A stretch of 38,819 nucleotides of DNA, taken from the NCBI GenBank assembly GCA_900553465.1, contig USDT01000027.1:1-38819 (forward strand), in the 5' to 3' direction. This stretch comes from an uncultured Prevotella sp. (GTDB lineage Bacteria; Bacteroidota; Bacteroidia; Bacteroidales; Bacteroidaceae). Both the position numbers and the translations under genes were made by a program. Positions 16,752 through 25,500 of the stretch are shown piece after piece; position 1 is the first letter of the stretch; every line of letters starts with the position of its first letter. The notes below the pieces were generated by a model. That model was not told the origin of the DNA, made no database searches, and saw only the letters and a program-made list of their open reading frames with translations.

Positions 16752-17375
16752 TTATCTTATGAAGTTTGTTTTCAGCGGAGCCTCAACGGCCGGAGCCGGC
16801 ACTCCTGCGGCGCGTCCTGCCTCAATGCTCTTGAGCAGCCACGCCATGTTCTGCGCCAGACGGCGCATGGTCTGCAATCCTTCGGCGTCCTGAAGCACCT
16901 CTTCCGGTGTATTGCCGTGCACCTGGTTCCAGTACTGACTGGTGACGATAGGCATGTTGCATATACCGAAATACTTGTTCACATCGTCCCAACCGGCCGA
17001 CGCACCGCCCCTGCGACAGCTCACCACACACGCCGCCGGCTTGTTGGCATAGAGCGATGACTTGCCGTAGAAGGCCCTGTCGAGAAACGACTTGAGCTGT
17101 CCGCTCACACCGGCATAATAGATTGGCGTGCCGAAAACGAAGGCATCGGCGTCGGCAGCCTTGTCGAGGAAGGCGTTGAGCGTGTCGGCATCGTACCAGC
17201 AACGGCATGTACCGATGCACTTGCCACATGCTATGCAGTTGGCCACGGGCTTCGCCCCGATCCAGAAATGTTCTGTCTCGATGCCACATTTCTCCAATTC
17301 GCGCGCCACTTCGTCGAGCGCTGTATATGTGCAGCCGTGATGATGCGGACTGCCGTTGACTAATATCACTTTCAT
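16752..17375 (-). CDS. Flavodoxin-family NAD(P)H-dependent oxidoreductase
   Basis: A 207-aa cytoplasmic flavoprotein of the NADPH-dependent FMN reductase/iron-sulfur flavoprotein group. The N-terminal VILVNGSPHHHGCTY is the FMN phosphate loop. CIACGKCIGTCRC (about 48-60) is a cysteine cluster in the usual place. FGTPIYYAGVSGQLKSFLDR is the flavin isoalloxazine/dimer segment. It would pass electrons from NAD(P)H to an unknown acceptor. A canonical Shine-Dalgarno, AAGGAG at 17390-17385, sits 9 nt before the ATG, unusual for this genome. It lies 40 nt after the DUF5005-like gene and 20 nt before the REC/PPDK-N gene on the same strand, so the three probably form an operon, though no shared function is evident. 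Confidence 0.85.
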   Translation of the reverse strand: MKVILVNGSPHHHGCTYTALDEVARELEKCGIETEHFWIGAKPVANCIACGKCIGTCRCWYDADTLNAFLDKAADADAFVFGTPIYYAGVSGQLKSFLDRAFYGKSSLYANKPAACVVSCRRGGASAGWDDVNKYFGICNMPIVTSQYWNQVHGNTPEEVLQDAEGLQTMRRLAQNMAWLLKSIEAGRAAGVPAPAVEAPLKTNFIR

Positions 17376-17415
17376 ATCTGTGTTCTCCTTTTTATATAAT
17401 GATTTTCATTTTCTG

Positions 17416-19458
17416 TCATCTGAATACCACCTTGCGTCCGTTGTGTATGTATATGCCGCGCGTAGGACGGTCAACCCTGATGCCCTGAAGATTGTAGTAA
17501 TGTCCGTCTTCAACAGCGGGCGAGGAGGTAATACCGCCGATGCCGTTTGTCGTTTCATCGCCGAAGAGACTCTTCCAGTTGAACACCCGGTAGAAGAACG
17601 GACGGTAGTAGTCAGCGCTGCCGGGGTCGTTGAAGTTCTTCCAGAAGTCGTCCGGATCGCTGTTGGTGGTGAATACGAGTTCGCCCTCACGCGAAAGTGC
17701 CGGATGGAGGTTCACCATGTAGAGCCAGTGATAGGCCGTAGGTCCAAGCTTGTCGAGCTCACCGGGCAGGACGAAGAGCAGACGTTTCTCGCCGAACGGA
17801 CCGTAAGGTGTCTTGCTGCGATAGATGTAAACCTCGCGGGCAAAGTAAGGTCCCTGCGCCGTCATATAATAATAGTCGCCGTCCTTGAACACCCACGGCA
17901 TGTTGCACTGATGATTGTTCTCCATTATCTGCGAGCGTTCCATCTGTTCCTTAGTAGGATATTCGTCCTGCCATACGAAGTCGGAGCCTTCCTCCGGACG
18001 CACATAGTACTGCCACTTGCTGTAAAGGTCATGTGTGGCAGTGCGTGCCACGAGCACTCCGTAGCCGTTGGTACCGTAGAGATAGGTGTGACCGTCGTCG
18101 GCCTCGCATAGCGTTGAGCCGTAGGAAACGGCATTGTCGTTTATCTGGTGAGTCACTTTCTCGCGGTAGAGATAGTTACCTTTCTTCGGCAGATAGTCGG
18201 GGATGTCGTCCAGATAGTAACCTTCGGGTATTGTGCCGTCAAGTCTGTATGTAGCAAGACTCGTGCCAAGAGCGCGCAGTTCCTTCGACGCTGTTCCCAT
18301 CCACATCATCTGCAGTTTGCCGTCATAGATGGTTCCGTCGCCCGACCAGTAAACGCGGTCCTGATCGATGTCACCCGCCAGTATCTCGTCAACAGTCTTC
18401 TCGCCGTCCGGATGGCGCAGATGCGTACGGCAGTGGAAGTAGCGTTCGGCCGAAGGGTCGGTCCAGTTGACATAGTCGGCCAGCCAGATGAGGTCATCCT
18501 CTGTCTCGCCCAGCACACCGTCGGTGGCTTTCTGGAGCATCACACTGTTGCGCGGGAAGTTGCAGTCGCCGCGTGAGCGGTCAGCGGCATTCACCCTTCC
18601 GTAGAAACTGTCGTTGAAAGTCCAGAACACACTTCCGTCGGGCAGACCCACGGTTAGTACACCGTCGCCGCCGTTCCATCCACGGGTGCGGGTGAACAGC
18701 TTGTTGTATTTCCAGTCCTTATAGGCCACTGCAGCTCCCGAACGTGTGGCGTCGGGCATCAGCTCAAGGTCCCATTCGGGTTTTATGTCGGGACCTACAG
18801 TCGGATTGTCTGTCGAACCGTCGGGACGTGTCACAGTAATGTGAGTGTCGGCGAAGGTCACGTTGCTTATGTTGTCGCCCGCAAAGGTGGCTATGCGCGT
18901 GTGGTTGCCGCGCTCCTCTCCGCCTATGTCGTCGGCCTTGTCATGAGAAGCATGCCCGGCCACATAGTCGAGATAGAACGTTCCCGTATTGTCGTTGGTG
19001 CGTATGGAGAACTCGGCGTATATGCTGTCAATCTCCACTTCGGGTGTCGTTGTGTTGAAAAGACTTTTGAAGTCGCGGTCGGTCATGAATCCGAGCCACG
19101 TGTATCCGGCTTTAGGATAGCACTCGTTGAGCAACGCCGTGTATTTATCGTTGGGCACAAGACGGCGCGTTATCACGTTTTTATATTCGTCGTCGCCTAC
19201 GTCGGTCGTAGGTTTGGGCACCTGTGTCATCACAAGATCACCGTCGGCCTGCCACCCCTCGGGCACACATATGCCGAACAGCCCGTAAACATGCAGCACT
19301 GATCCGTTGTCGCTCGTACCGCTGCGCTTCACAACAACCTTGCCCTTGAACACGCTGTTGGTCACAGCCTCGTGCGGCTGTTCTATAAGCGTAAACTTAT
19401 AGCACGACACGGTTATGAGTGAAGCAAGAATCGTCAGGATAATAAATTTCAATTTCAT
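17416..19458 (-). CDS. DUF5005-like secreted lipoprotein with propeller-type domain
   Basis: A 680-aa exported protein. The first 19 residues form a signal peptide ending ITVSC, a plausible lipobox, so it is probably a periplasmic or surface lipoprotein. About residues 20-240 form a beta-rich N-terminal region. About residues 250-650 resemble a five-bladed propeller of the DUF5005/DUF4185 or GH43-like type, with WNGGDGVLTVGLPDGSVFW, NNHQCNMPWVFKDGDYYY and YHWLYMVNLHPALS. The last 27 residues (YYNLQGIRVDRPTRGIYIHN, then GRKVVFR) are a short C-terminal motif recurrent in Bacteroidetes secreted proteins. A role in carbohydrate processing is inferred from fold only. A complete promoter lies about 215 nt upstream. 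Family naming is by resemblance. Confidence 0.65.
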   Translation of the reverse strand: MKLKFIILTILASLITVSCYKFTLIEQPHEAVTNSVFKGKVVVKRSGTSDNGSVLHVYGLFGICVPEGWQADGDLVMTQVPKPTTDVGDDEYKNVITRRLVPNDKYTALLNECYPKAGYTWLGFMTDRDFKSLFNTTTPEVEIDSIYAEFSIRTNDNTGTFYLDYVAGHASHDKADDIGGEERGNHTRIATFAGDNISNVTFADTHITVTRPDGSTDNPTVGPDIKPEWDLELMPDATRSGAAVAYKDWKYNKLFTRTRGWNGGDGVLTVGLPDGSVFWTFNDSFYGRVNAADRSRGDCNFPRNSVMLQKATDGVLGETEDDLIWLADYVNWTDPSAERYFHCRTHLRHPDGEKTVDEILAGDIDQDRVYWSGDGTIYDGKLQMMWMGTASKELRALGTSLATYRLDGTIPEGYYLDDIPDYLPKKGNYLYREKVTHQINDNAVSYGSTLCEADDGHTYLYGTNGYGVLVARTATHDLYSKWQYYVRPEEGSDFVWQDEYPTKEQMERSQIMENNHQCNMPWVFKDGDYYYMTAQGPYFAREVYIYRSKTPYGPFGEKRLLFVLPGELDKLGPTAYHWLYMVNLHPALSREGELVFTTNSDPDDFWKNFNDPGSADYYRPFFYRVFNWKSLFGDETTNGIGGITSSPAVEDGHYYNLQGIRVDRPTRGIYIHNGRKVVFR

Positions 19459-19584
19459 AGATTTCAGTTATTTGTTATGTTATAAATTGTGACATTGTAA
19501 TAAGGCATATAGCTGCGTGGCTGCGACAGAATATACTGCACTGAAAATGTGCAGAAAAGACTGTGGAGCGGTATATACCTTTTG

Positions 19585-19681
19585 CCGAGCCGAAGCCTAT
19601 TTTCTACAAAAATAGTGCCAACGAGCGGAAAGAGAACTTGTTCTCAGTTTCCCGAGTGCAGCCTATTTTCTACAAAGATAG
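19585..19681 (-). repeat. Twin promoter-like repeats flanking a palindrome
   Basis: CCGAG...AGCCTATTTTCTACAAA-ATAG occurs at 19585-19615 and again at 19652-19681, about 66 bp apart in direct orientation. Read on the minus strand each contains a -7 box (TATTTTTG and TATCTTTG). Between them lies the palindrome GAGAACTTGTTCTC (19632-19645). Apart from this and the promoter, the 409-nt divergent region holds no gene. Confidence 0.6.
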
Positions 19682-19704
19682 CTAAAGATAATCTCAATGA
19701 CAAA
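19673..19704 (-). promoter_or_regulatory. Promoter of the DUF5005-like operon
   Basis: On the minus strand TTTG (19704-19701), 20 nt, then TATCTTTG (19680-19673). The predicted leader to the start codon at 19458 is about 208 nt. The second -7 box, at 19614-19607, has no good -33 partner. Confidence 0.65.
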
Positions 19705-19824
19705 TGATAGATAAAGTTTTTTCAGATTCCACGTATGCTGCATTTATTCGGCACCTTCATAAAAAGACATGACAAAAACTCAAAATATTGGCAATAAAAC
19801 ATCCGGAATGTCAGAATATTTAAT

Positions 19825-19832
19825 TATTTTTG
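19825..19832 (+). promoter_or_regulatory. -7 box TATTTTTG before the small secreted protein gene
   Basis: TATTTTTG lies 35 nt before the ATG at 19868 and inside the longer open frame beginning at 19769, so it supports the later start. No -33 match is seen at the standard distance. Confidence 0.4.
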
Positions 19833-19867
19833 ACTCCGATAAAAAATGTTTCACCAATCAAGTATAT

Positions 19868-20428
19868 ATGAAAAAGTTTTACGCTTTGGCAGTTTTTACA
19901 CTATGTGCATTGGCGGCTAATGCACAAGAGAAAACCATGCGTGTGCAGAATACCGACGGCACGTACACCCTTACGAGGGTTGCTGAAATAAGCAGGATAT
20001 CCTTCCTCAGCGTTGCAGACCGTGGCAAAGCCATGATTGTGAGCACCGTTGATTCCGACCCTCTAACAGTGCTTTTCGAGGCACAACCAGAGGTAACCGT
20101 ATCGGAAGGCAGCCTTATTATTTCGTCAAAATCCACCGACACACCGGTAAGAATAGAAATCAATGACATATCCGAAATCCGGTTCGGAGAAGACATTTCT
20201 CTGTCTGTTCCTGTAGCAACCGCCGGTATCGTATGTGTGCTTCAAAAGGGTTCAGCTATCTTCAAAGGCATAACAGATGGCATGAAAGTCAACGTATGTA
20301 CCATTGACGGCCGAAGCGTGCCCGTTCCAGACTGCACAGGTGGCGAACTGCAACTCAGCCGTTCTAATCTCGGCACAGGCATATTCATAGTACGCATAGG
20401 CACATTCACTTCAAAAATTACACTCTGA
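19868..20428 (+). CDS. Small secreted protein with repeated 'DG...I.F' modules
   Basis: Starting at 19868 gives 186 aa with a signal peptide ending ALAANAQ. Immediately after it, MRVQNTDGTYTLTRVAEI is a module found in the same position in the next protein (MFVHTTDGNVTPTDIAKV). A second, weaker copy ends in INDISEIRFGE. The C-terminal ~45 residues (VNVCTIDGRSVPVPD to the final ITL) look like a beta-sandwich sorting-type domain of the kind found at Bacteroidetes secreted-protein C-termini. No catalytic motif is visible. The frame extends to 19769, but that start precedes a -7 box and lacks a signal peptide. The gene precedes the GxGYxYP gene by 61 nt with no terminator, suggesting an operon. 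Confidence 0.7.
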   Translation: MKKFYALAVFTLCALAANAQEKTMRVQNTDGTYTLTRVAEISRISFLSVADRGKAMIVSTVDSDPLTVLFEAQPEVTVSEGSLIISSKSTDTPVRIEINDISEIRFGEDISLSVPVATAGIVCVLQKGSAIFKGITDGMKVNVCTIDGRSVPVPDCTGGELQLSRSNLGTGIFIVRIGTFTSKITL

Positions 20429-20489
20429 CACTTGGTGCCGTAAGACAATTCACACCATTTTATTTAACAATTCCTAAAACATATCAGAC

Positions 20490-22634
20490 ATGAGAAATAT
20501 ATTAGTGCTTGCTACTGTCACATTGGGAACATTAAGCCTCAACGCTCAGAATACAACAATGTTCGTGCACACCACCGACGGCAACGTCACTCCTACCGAT
20601 ATAGCCAAGGTTGACAAGATAACCTTTACCGATGCGGAATACGATCTCAATGCCGACAAAGACAGAATACTTGAGTATAATGAGTTGAACTGGCCGGAAG
20701 ACCGTCTGCTGCCATTGTTCCTTCCACCCGCTTCCATCGTCAGAGCATTTGACATGAATGAAGCCAAACTCAACGAACAGGAACGTGTGATGTTCTGTGT
20801 CATGCAAGGCATCGTCAACCGCACACGTCCACGCATTCTTCTATACAACCACAACGAGGAACCTAAAGCCACATGGCCCGGTGCACACAATCTGCGCATT
20901 GCAACTGTCAACACAAACAAACCTTACCAGTTCGTAAAGCGCTATGAAAACGAAATAAAAGGACTTGTACTCTATAGCACTGAAAAAAGCGAGCATTATG
21001 CCAATGTGGCTGCCACAGTGGCAGGTCTCGAAAGACTGCTCCCCGTAACTGCCGAAATACGCCAGAAACTTATCGACAACGGCATGGACTTTCCTGTAGT
21101 GAAAGACCTCACGTCTTTAACAATGACAGCTCCGCATGAAATATACAACTACCTCTACGAGAACTATTGGGACAGATGCAACCATCGCCTGTTGGTGAGT
21201 CTCAGACCCAACATTCCATATGTTCACGACATTGCCGCAGCTGCAGGCTCGGCTGTAGTGTGGCTCGACGCACGCAACGACAAAGAGAAAGATGTGCTTG
21301 ACAAAATGCTGAGCGACATGACCCCAGGGCGTGACATCGTGCTCGGATGGTATCACGAGGAAAGATCTGGAGTGGGAGAAGCCACAAAATACGGACTATC
21401 CACGGTGCCTGCCGACTTCTTTGAAAACACCACTGTCTACACAGCCGTCAATAAGCCTGTATGCATTCCGCCTGTACCGAAAAGACCGAAACTTGAAAAC
21501 AAGGTCTACGCCACGGTATATATCAGCGACGGCGACAACATACAGTATTGCCAGCACGCAATGGCTAAGATTTTTGAACAGAGCGGCAGAGGCAAGATGC
21601 CAATGAACTGGACCATAAGCCCGGCTTTGGCTGACTTTGCCCCGCAGATGCTCAACTACTATTACAAGAAAGCTACTGCAAACGATTGTTTCGTATGCGG
21701 ACCTTCCGGACTGGGCTATGCCATGCCTTACGACGCCCACAACAAACGATGGAACACTTACAACAAAATAGATTTCGTGCCTTACGCACGCCTCAGCCAG
21801 CGCTATCTTGAGAAATCAGGACTAAGGGTGGTCACCGTATGGGACGAGGTGAACAATTACCAGCGACAAGCCTATGCCGAAGAATGCAGCTATCTATACG
21901 GACTCACCATCCAGGATTGGGAACGCCAGACTGGTCGCCTCGGCATCAATATTGAAGCCGGCCGTCTGCCGTTCATACCAAACTATCCGTGTTATGCCAA
22001 CGGTATAAATGTCATTTCCGACTTCTTCAATCGTGACATAAAAGATTTCGACGGCTCAAAGCCCATGTTCGTCTCCGGACAGTGTACAGTGTGGGACGTT
22101 GGCCCCGACAAACTTATAGAACTGACCGACAAGCTCGACGCGCTATCTCCTGGCAATGTGGAGATAGTCAGGGCCGACCATTTCTTCAATATGTTCTGCG
22201 AGGCCAACCATCTGCCTTTCGATCTCACCATGACAGAAAGCATGAAGGTCACATCGTCGGCTTCCGAAACCGAAGCGGCATTGGCAGCCGACGGCTCTCC
22301 ATCAGAACCGAACATGTGGGTTTCGTCCACAACCGACGGCAAGGGATGGGTGCAGTGCGATTTTGGCGAGCCTTATCTTATCAGCCGTTATGTGGTGCGA
22401 CATGCACAAGCCGCAGGCCTCGGCTGTGAACTTAACACCCGCGACTTTATTGTTGAAACCAGTCTCGACGGCAAGACATGGGCTCTTGCCGGAACATATA
22501 CAAACAATACCGAAGCCGTGACCGACGCTTCATTCGATGCCGTGGAGGCACGCTATGTGAGAGTATCGGTAACCGATGCCGGAGCCGACGGTGTGGCACG
22601 CATCGGCGATCTGGAGGTATATGGCTCACGCTGA
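20490..22634 (+). CDS. GxGYxYP-type putative glycoside hydrolase with C-terminal F5/8C domain
   Basis: A 714-aa exported protein with a signal peptide ending LSLNAQ. Residues about 20-50 share the DG/ItF module of the preceding protein. The main part (about 70-570) matches the GxGYxYP putative glycosidase family, the namesake region appearing as GPSGLGYAMP (about 410-419), with YISDGDNIQYC and TVWDEVNNYQRQ as other conserved-looking acidic segments. The final ~140 residues are an F5/8 type C/CBM32-like discoidin fold (WVQCDFGEPYLISRYVVRH..., ARYVRVSVTDAG, IGDLEVYGSR), a likely carbohydrate-binding module. Substrate and mechanism are unproven for the family as far as I know. A terminator-like hairpin follows. 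Confidence 0.82.
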   Translation: MRNILVLATVTLGTLSLNAQNTTMFVHTTDGNVTPTDIAKVDKITFTDAEYDLNADKDRILEYNELNWPEDRLLPLFLPPASIVRAFDMNEAKLNEQERVMFCVMQGIVNRTRPRILLYNHNEEPKATWPGAHNLRIATVNTNKPYQFVKRYENEIKGLVLYSTEKSEHYANVAATVAGLERLLPVTAEIRQKLIDNGMDFPVVKDLTSLTMTAPHEIYNYLYENYWDRCNHRLLVSLRPNIPYVHDIAAAAGSAVVWLDARNDKEKDVLDKMLSDMTPGRDIVLGWYHEERSGVGEATKYGLSTVPADFFENTTVYTAVNKPVCIPPVPKRPKLENKVYATVYISDGDNIQYCQHAMAKIFEQSGRGKMPMNWTISPALADFAPQMLNYYYKKATANDCFVCGPSGLGYAMPYDAHNKRWNTYNKIDFVPYARLSQRYLEKSGLRVVTVWDEVNNYQRQAYAEECSYLYGLTIQDWERQTGRLGINIEAGRLPFIPNYPCYANGINVISDFFNRDIKDFDGSKPMFVSGQCTVWDVGPDKLIELTDKLDALSPGNVEIVRADHFFNMFCEANHLPFDLTMTESMKVTSSASETEAALAADGSPSEPNMWVSSTTDGKGWVQCDFGEPYLISRYVVRHAQAAGLGCELNTRDFIVETSLDGKTWALAGTYTNNTEAVTDASFDAVEARYVRVSVTDAGADGVARIGDLEVYGSR

Positions 22635-22672
22635 CACCGTTAGTCTACAATCCGGGACATAAAAACATGAAT

Positions 22673-22720
22673 CCCTCTTGAGAGTAGGACTGTTCTTATC
22701 CAACCCTCAAGAGGGTTTCT
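22673..22720 (+). terminator. Terminator after the GxGYxYP gene
   Basis: CCCTCTTGAG (22673-22682) pairs perfectly with CTCAAGAGGG (22706-22715) across a 23-nt loop, followed by TTTCTC. Confidence 0.7.
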
Positions 22721-23701
22721 CATTGACACTGCTTTGTGTGCAATTTATCATTGGAAACAAAATTTCCCGACACAAACCATTGTCTATGAATATACATTCC
22801 GCCGTTAATACACCTGTTGATAACTCAAGAACCGAGACTCCCCACAACCACGTATCATCACATAATAAACATTCCATGCCGCAAAACAGGCAACATGTAC
22901 AATCATCAGTCAACCGCCATTTTCCATGCTTTTCGCAGCACGCGATAACATTTATTAACGCGGATTTAACGCGATTGTTTCTCCAAACAAAACTTTGCAG
23001 CGAAATTCTCGAATTTTGAAGCACATAAACTATAATATTGTGTATCAACGCTTTACACAACGCACCTTCACACTAAAGACGTGAACGTCTCCTGATAAAG
23101 CCCATTCCGGCATACGATTAAGGCCATATCACACCCTAATAAAGTCTGAATCACCCCATGAAACGCTCTATTTCGGCATGCATTAAAGCCCGTTCCGCAA
23201 AACAGTTTGCACAGCAATGCATCGCAGGACGTACCGGACGACATCCCCACCCCGCCTTTCCGAGGGCGAAAAGCACTGAACGGGATGCGACGATTTTCTA
23301 AAACGCGAGTCGGAGTGGAGAAAATCCGGCATTGGTTTTAACATTTAATGAATACTGTTTTAAATAGAATGTGTTAATAAAAGCTAACATCACAATAATT
23401 TATTATACTAGAATTATAAGTTTATTACTATTTGTATATCAACACTTATACTACGCATATAAAATATAATAAACACTATTTTCTCCAAAATTATCGAATG
23501 AAGTCAAGAAATCATTTAAACAACAAAACCGATAAAGGTTTATTTGCTACAAAAAATTATTTATTATGGCTGATATCCTAAGAATAATATATATATTTTT
23601 ATCATTCATAAAAATGACCAAAATATGTCATATAAAATATCGTCAATATTCACTCTAATAATATACTTTCCTTTGATATTTATACACGACGTAGCATCTT
23701 C
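22721..23701. other. Non-coding region with a diverged repeat fragment
   Basis: No credible gene is seen; open frames of 60-117 codons here lack features. Part of it (23085-23200) resembles the module core of the dispersed repeat. After about 23340 the sequence becomes very AT-rich and stays so through the Panacea-pair genes. Confidence 0.55.
23085..23200 (+). repeat. Diverged relative of the dispersed repeat core (copy D)
   Basis: Contains GCATACGATTAAGGCC, CATATCACACCCTAATAAAG and TTTCGGCATGCATTAAAGCC, which parallel TTTCAGCATGCGATTAAG and AATATCACACCCTGAAACAG of copy B. Only the module core is recognisable; the flanking parts of the ~585-bp element are not. Confidence 0.4.
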
Positions 23702-24559
23702 TCAAATGCTTTCCTCATCAGGATTAAATTCCATATAAAATTCTTTTCTTCTTTCTTCAATATCACTTAATTCTTGATACATAAACTTGCAAGCATAATC
23801 ATAAAGTGGAATTGCAGTTCCATATTCATTAGAATCTTTGAAACCAAGATTTGCTTTATAATAATTAACGAGGAGTTCGTCCGGTGTTAAATCGGCTGCA
23901 AACAAAAAGAGATATTCACATCCTACTATCTTTCTTAGCTCACAAACTTTTGGAATAAGAAAATGCCAGAAAACAACAGTACCTATTTTTCGTTTGATAT
24001 TAAAATTTTCCCACAATGGCCGATATCCGTCGTTAGCGCAAAAATGTACGATTTCAACTCCAGCAAAAGTTTTTCCTACACGTTTCAAATGATCTTCTGA
24101 CTCTTTTTCTAATTCCTCAATTATTTTATTTTTCCTTATATTTGAAATCTGAGACAATTCTTTTTTAACAATTCCTTTTCTTGTACGTATGCTTTCCAAA
24201 ATAGAGTCAATAGTTTCTTTATCTCTTTCAGTAGTAGAAGAATCTTTTCCCAATTCTACAAGAAATTGAAAAAGTTCGTTCATTTTGCGTAATTTTTCCT
24301 CTTTACCAAACAAATCATACAAAATTCCACATTTGATTGAGAAATAAAAAAGGATATTTTGTTCTTTGTCTTTAATAAGATAATAAGCTATACTTCCAGA
24401 CTCATCCTCTTTATAAGCTTCATTCTTAAGCGTGTGCTCCAAACTTCCATTCTTCTCATTATAAAAAGAATCAACCAAGTTAAAGTTATTATCGTTAGAA
24501 GACAAACGTTCACAAATAAATGAATCCAAGATCTTCTTTTGTTCTTCAGTTATTTGCAT
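23702..24559 (-). CDS. Putative toxin partner of the Panacea protein (GNAT-like)
   Basis: A 285-aa, AT-rich gene product without a signal peptide. SIAYYLIKDKEQNILFYFSI (about 55-74) looks like the central strands of a GNAT acetyltransferase fold. Residues about 85-165 form a charged, probably helical insertion. AGVEIVHFCANDGYR (about 168-182), a helix, CEYLFLFAADL, and VNYYKANLGFKD (about 235-246) resemble the later GNAT elements, including the 'YeklGF' segment. The start codon overlaps the end of the Panacea gene by 14 nt, the arrangement expected for an antitoxin-toxin operon. The function is inferred from fold resemblance and gene pairing; the acetyl-CoA loop is not clearly visible, so a non-enzymatic role is possible. 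Confidence 0.5.
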   Translation of the reverse strand: MQITEEQKKILDSFICERLSSNDNNFNLVDSFYNEKNGSLEHTLKNEAYKEDESGSIAYYLIKDKEQNILFYFSIKCGILYDLFGKEEKLRKMNELFQFLVELGKDSSTTERDKETIDSILESIRTRKGIVKKELSQISNIRKNKIIEELEKESEDHLKRVGKTFAGVEIVHFCANDGYRPLWENFNIKRKIGTVVFWHFLIPKVCELRKIVGCEYLFLFAADLTPDELLVNYYKANLGFKDSNEYGTAIPLYDYACKFMYQELSDIEERRKEFYMEFNPDEESI

Positions 24560-25043
24560 GATTATTTGTATTTGACATTAAGAAATTCGTTTTTTCATAA
24601 AGAAAACGTCGAATCTTTATCCGTTCCGCATCTTTTTTAATATCATCTGTTAGAATAAGCACATGCTGTCTATCTGACGTCACCTTCCGTCTTGCCTCTT
24701 GCCATGCATATTCTCCATGTGTAATGCAACTTAAACTCCATGAGTCCTTTTGTGAATATGTTTCAAATACAACATCAAACACAGTCTTATAATTTTCAAT
24801 TATCTCTGATGACAACTTTTCATGTAATGTATTATTTCTATATTTCTGTCTTATAGAAACCATGACAGGACCATATTTCCATGCCTCAAAACAATCTTCA
24901 AACAAGGGTTTCCCTGTTTGAATTATAGATTCACGCTGAGTAAAATAAAGTAACTTATGTAACTTCATCTCATCTATCTCTTTACCATACAGTTGTCGGT
25001 AACGCTGACAGATATAAGATGCTATTTTCGCAACATCCACCAT
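24546..25043 (-). CDS. Panacea-domain (SocA-like) putative antitoxin
   Basis: Starting at 25043 gives 165 aa. The N-terminal VDVAKIASYICQRYRQL, MKLHKLLYFTQ and FEAWKYGPVM segments match the Panacea domain (formerly DUF4065), found in SocA and in antitoxins that neutralise many unrelated toxins. The open frame extends 16 codons further to 25091, but a -7 box lies across that extension, so the shorter form is preferred. It overlaps the downstream gene by 14 nt. Both genes are far more AT-rich than their neighbours, consistent with horizontal acquisition. Neutralisation of the neighbouring protein is inferred from context. Confidence 0.8.
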   Translation of the reverse strand: MVDVAKIASYICQRYRQLYGKEIDEMKLHKLLYFTQRESIIQTGKPLFEDCFEAWKYGPVMVSIRQKYRNNTLHEKLSSEIIENYKTVFDVVFETYSQKDSWSLSCITHGEYAWQEARRKVTSDRQHVLILTDDIKKDAERIKIRRFLYEKTNFLMSNTNNHANN

Positions 25044-25088
25044 AATATCTTCATTTTTAACAAAAATAATTATTTCTGAAGAAATAAG

Positions 25089-25096
25089 CAAATATA
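25089..25096 (-). promoter_or_regulatory. -7 box TATATTTG of the Panacea pair
   Basis: On the minus strand TATATTTG lies about 46 nt before the ATG at 25043, implying a leader of some 40 nt. No -33 TTG is at the standard distance, and the region is AT-rich, so chance matches are likely. Confidence 0.35.
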
Positions 25097-25352
25097 TTAT
25101 GCATATTAAATCAATATAATATTTTACTTTAAAGATATTTATCCATTAAATATTGTATTTTAGAAATATTAGCAAAATATTAATATAAATAAACGTTGCT
25201 GTTTTACAGCAGACGGAAAAGCGTTACGGGAATAAACGTACACTACGATGCACAAACGCACCGGCTAAAAATGCGGCGGGACCGTAACACAATCAAGAAT
25301 GGTGCAAAAGAAAAAACATGGCCGGCAAAACGGTGGTTTAAAATTAAAACAC

Positions 25353-25360
25353 TATATTTG
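25353..25360 (+). promoter_or_regulatory. -7 box TATATTTG before the nucleoside-hydrolase-like gene
   Basis: TATATTTG followed by C lies 141 nt before the ATG at 25501. No standard -33 element is visible. The rest of 25097-25500 holds only a small TGCTG-TTTTA-CAGCA hairpin near 25200. Confidence 0.45.
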
Positions 25361-25500
25361 CCATAACAACCATAAAACTTACCTGAATCTGCAATCGTAA
25401 CACCAACCGCCACATGGCATGACGGCCCGTAAACGCCTCATGAACACATAAGACCCAACACTGACTAAAAACGCAACCGCATAACCAGAAAACAACCACT

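Noticed and set aside
22678..23060. Overlapping open frames of 113 and 117 codons on both strands
   Set aside because: They lie in a low-information intergenic region, overlap the terminator of the GxGYxYP gene, and have no motifs.
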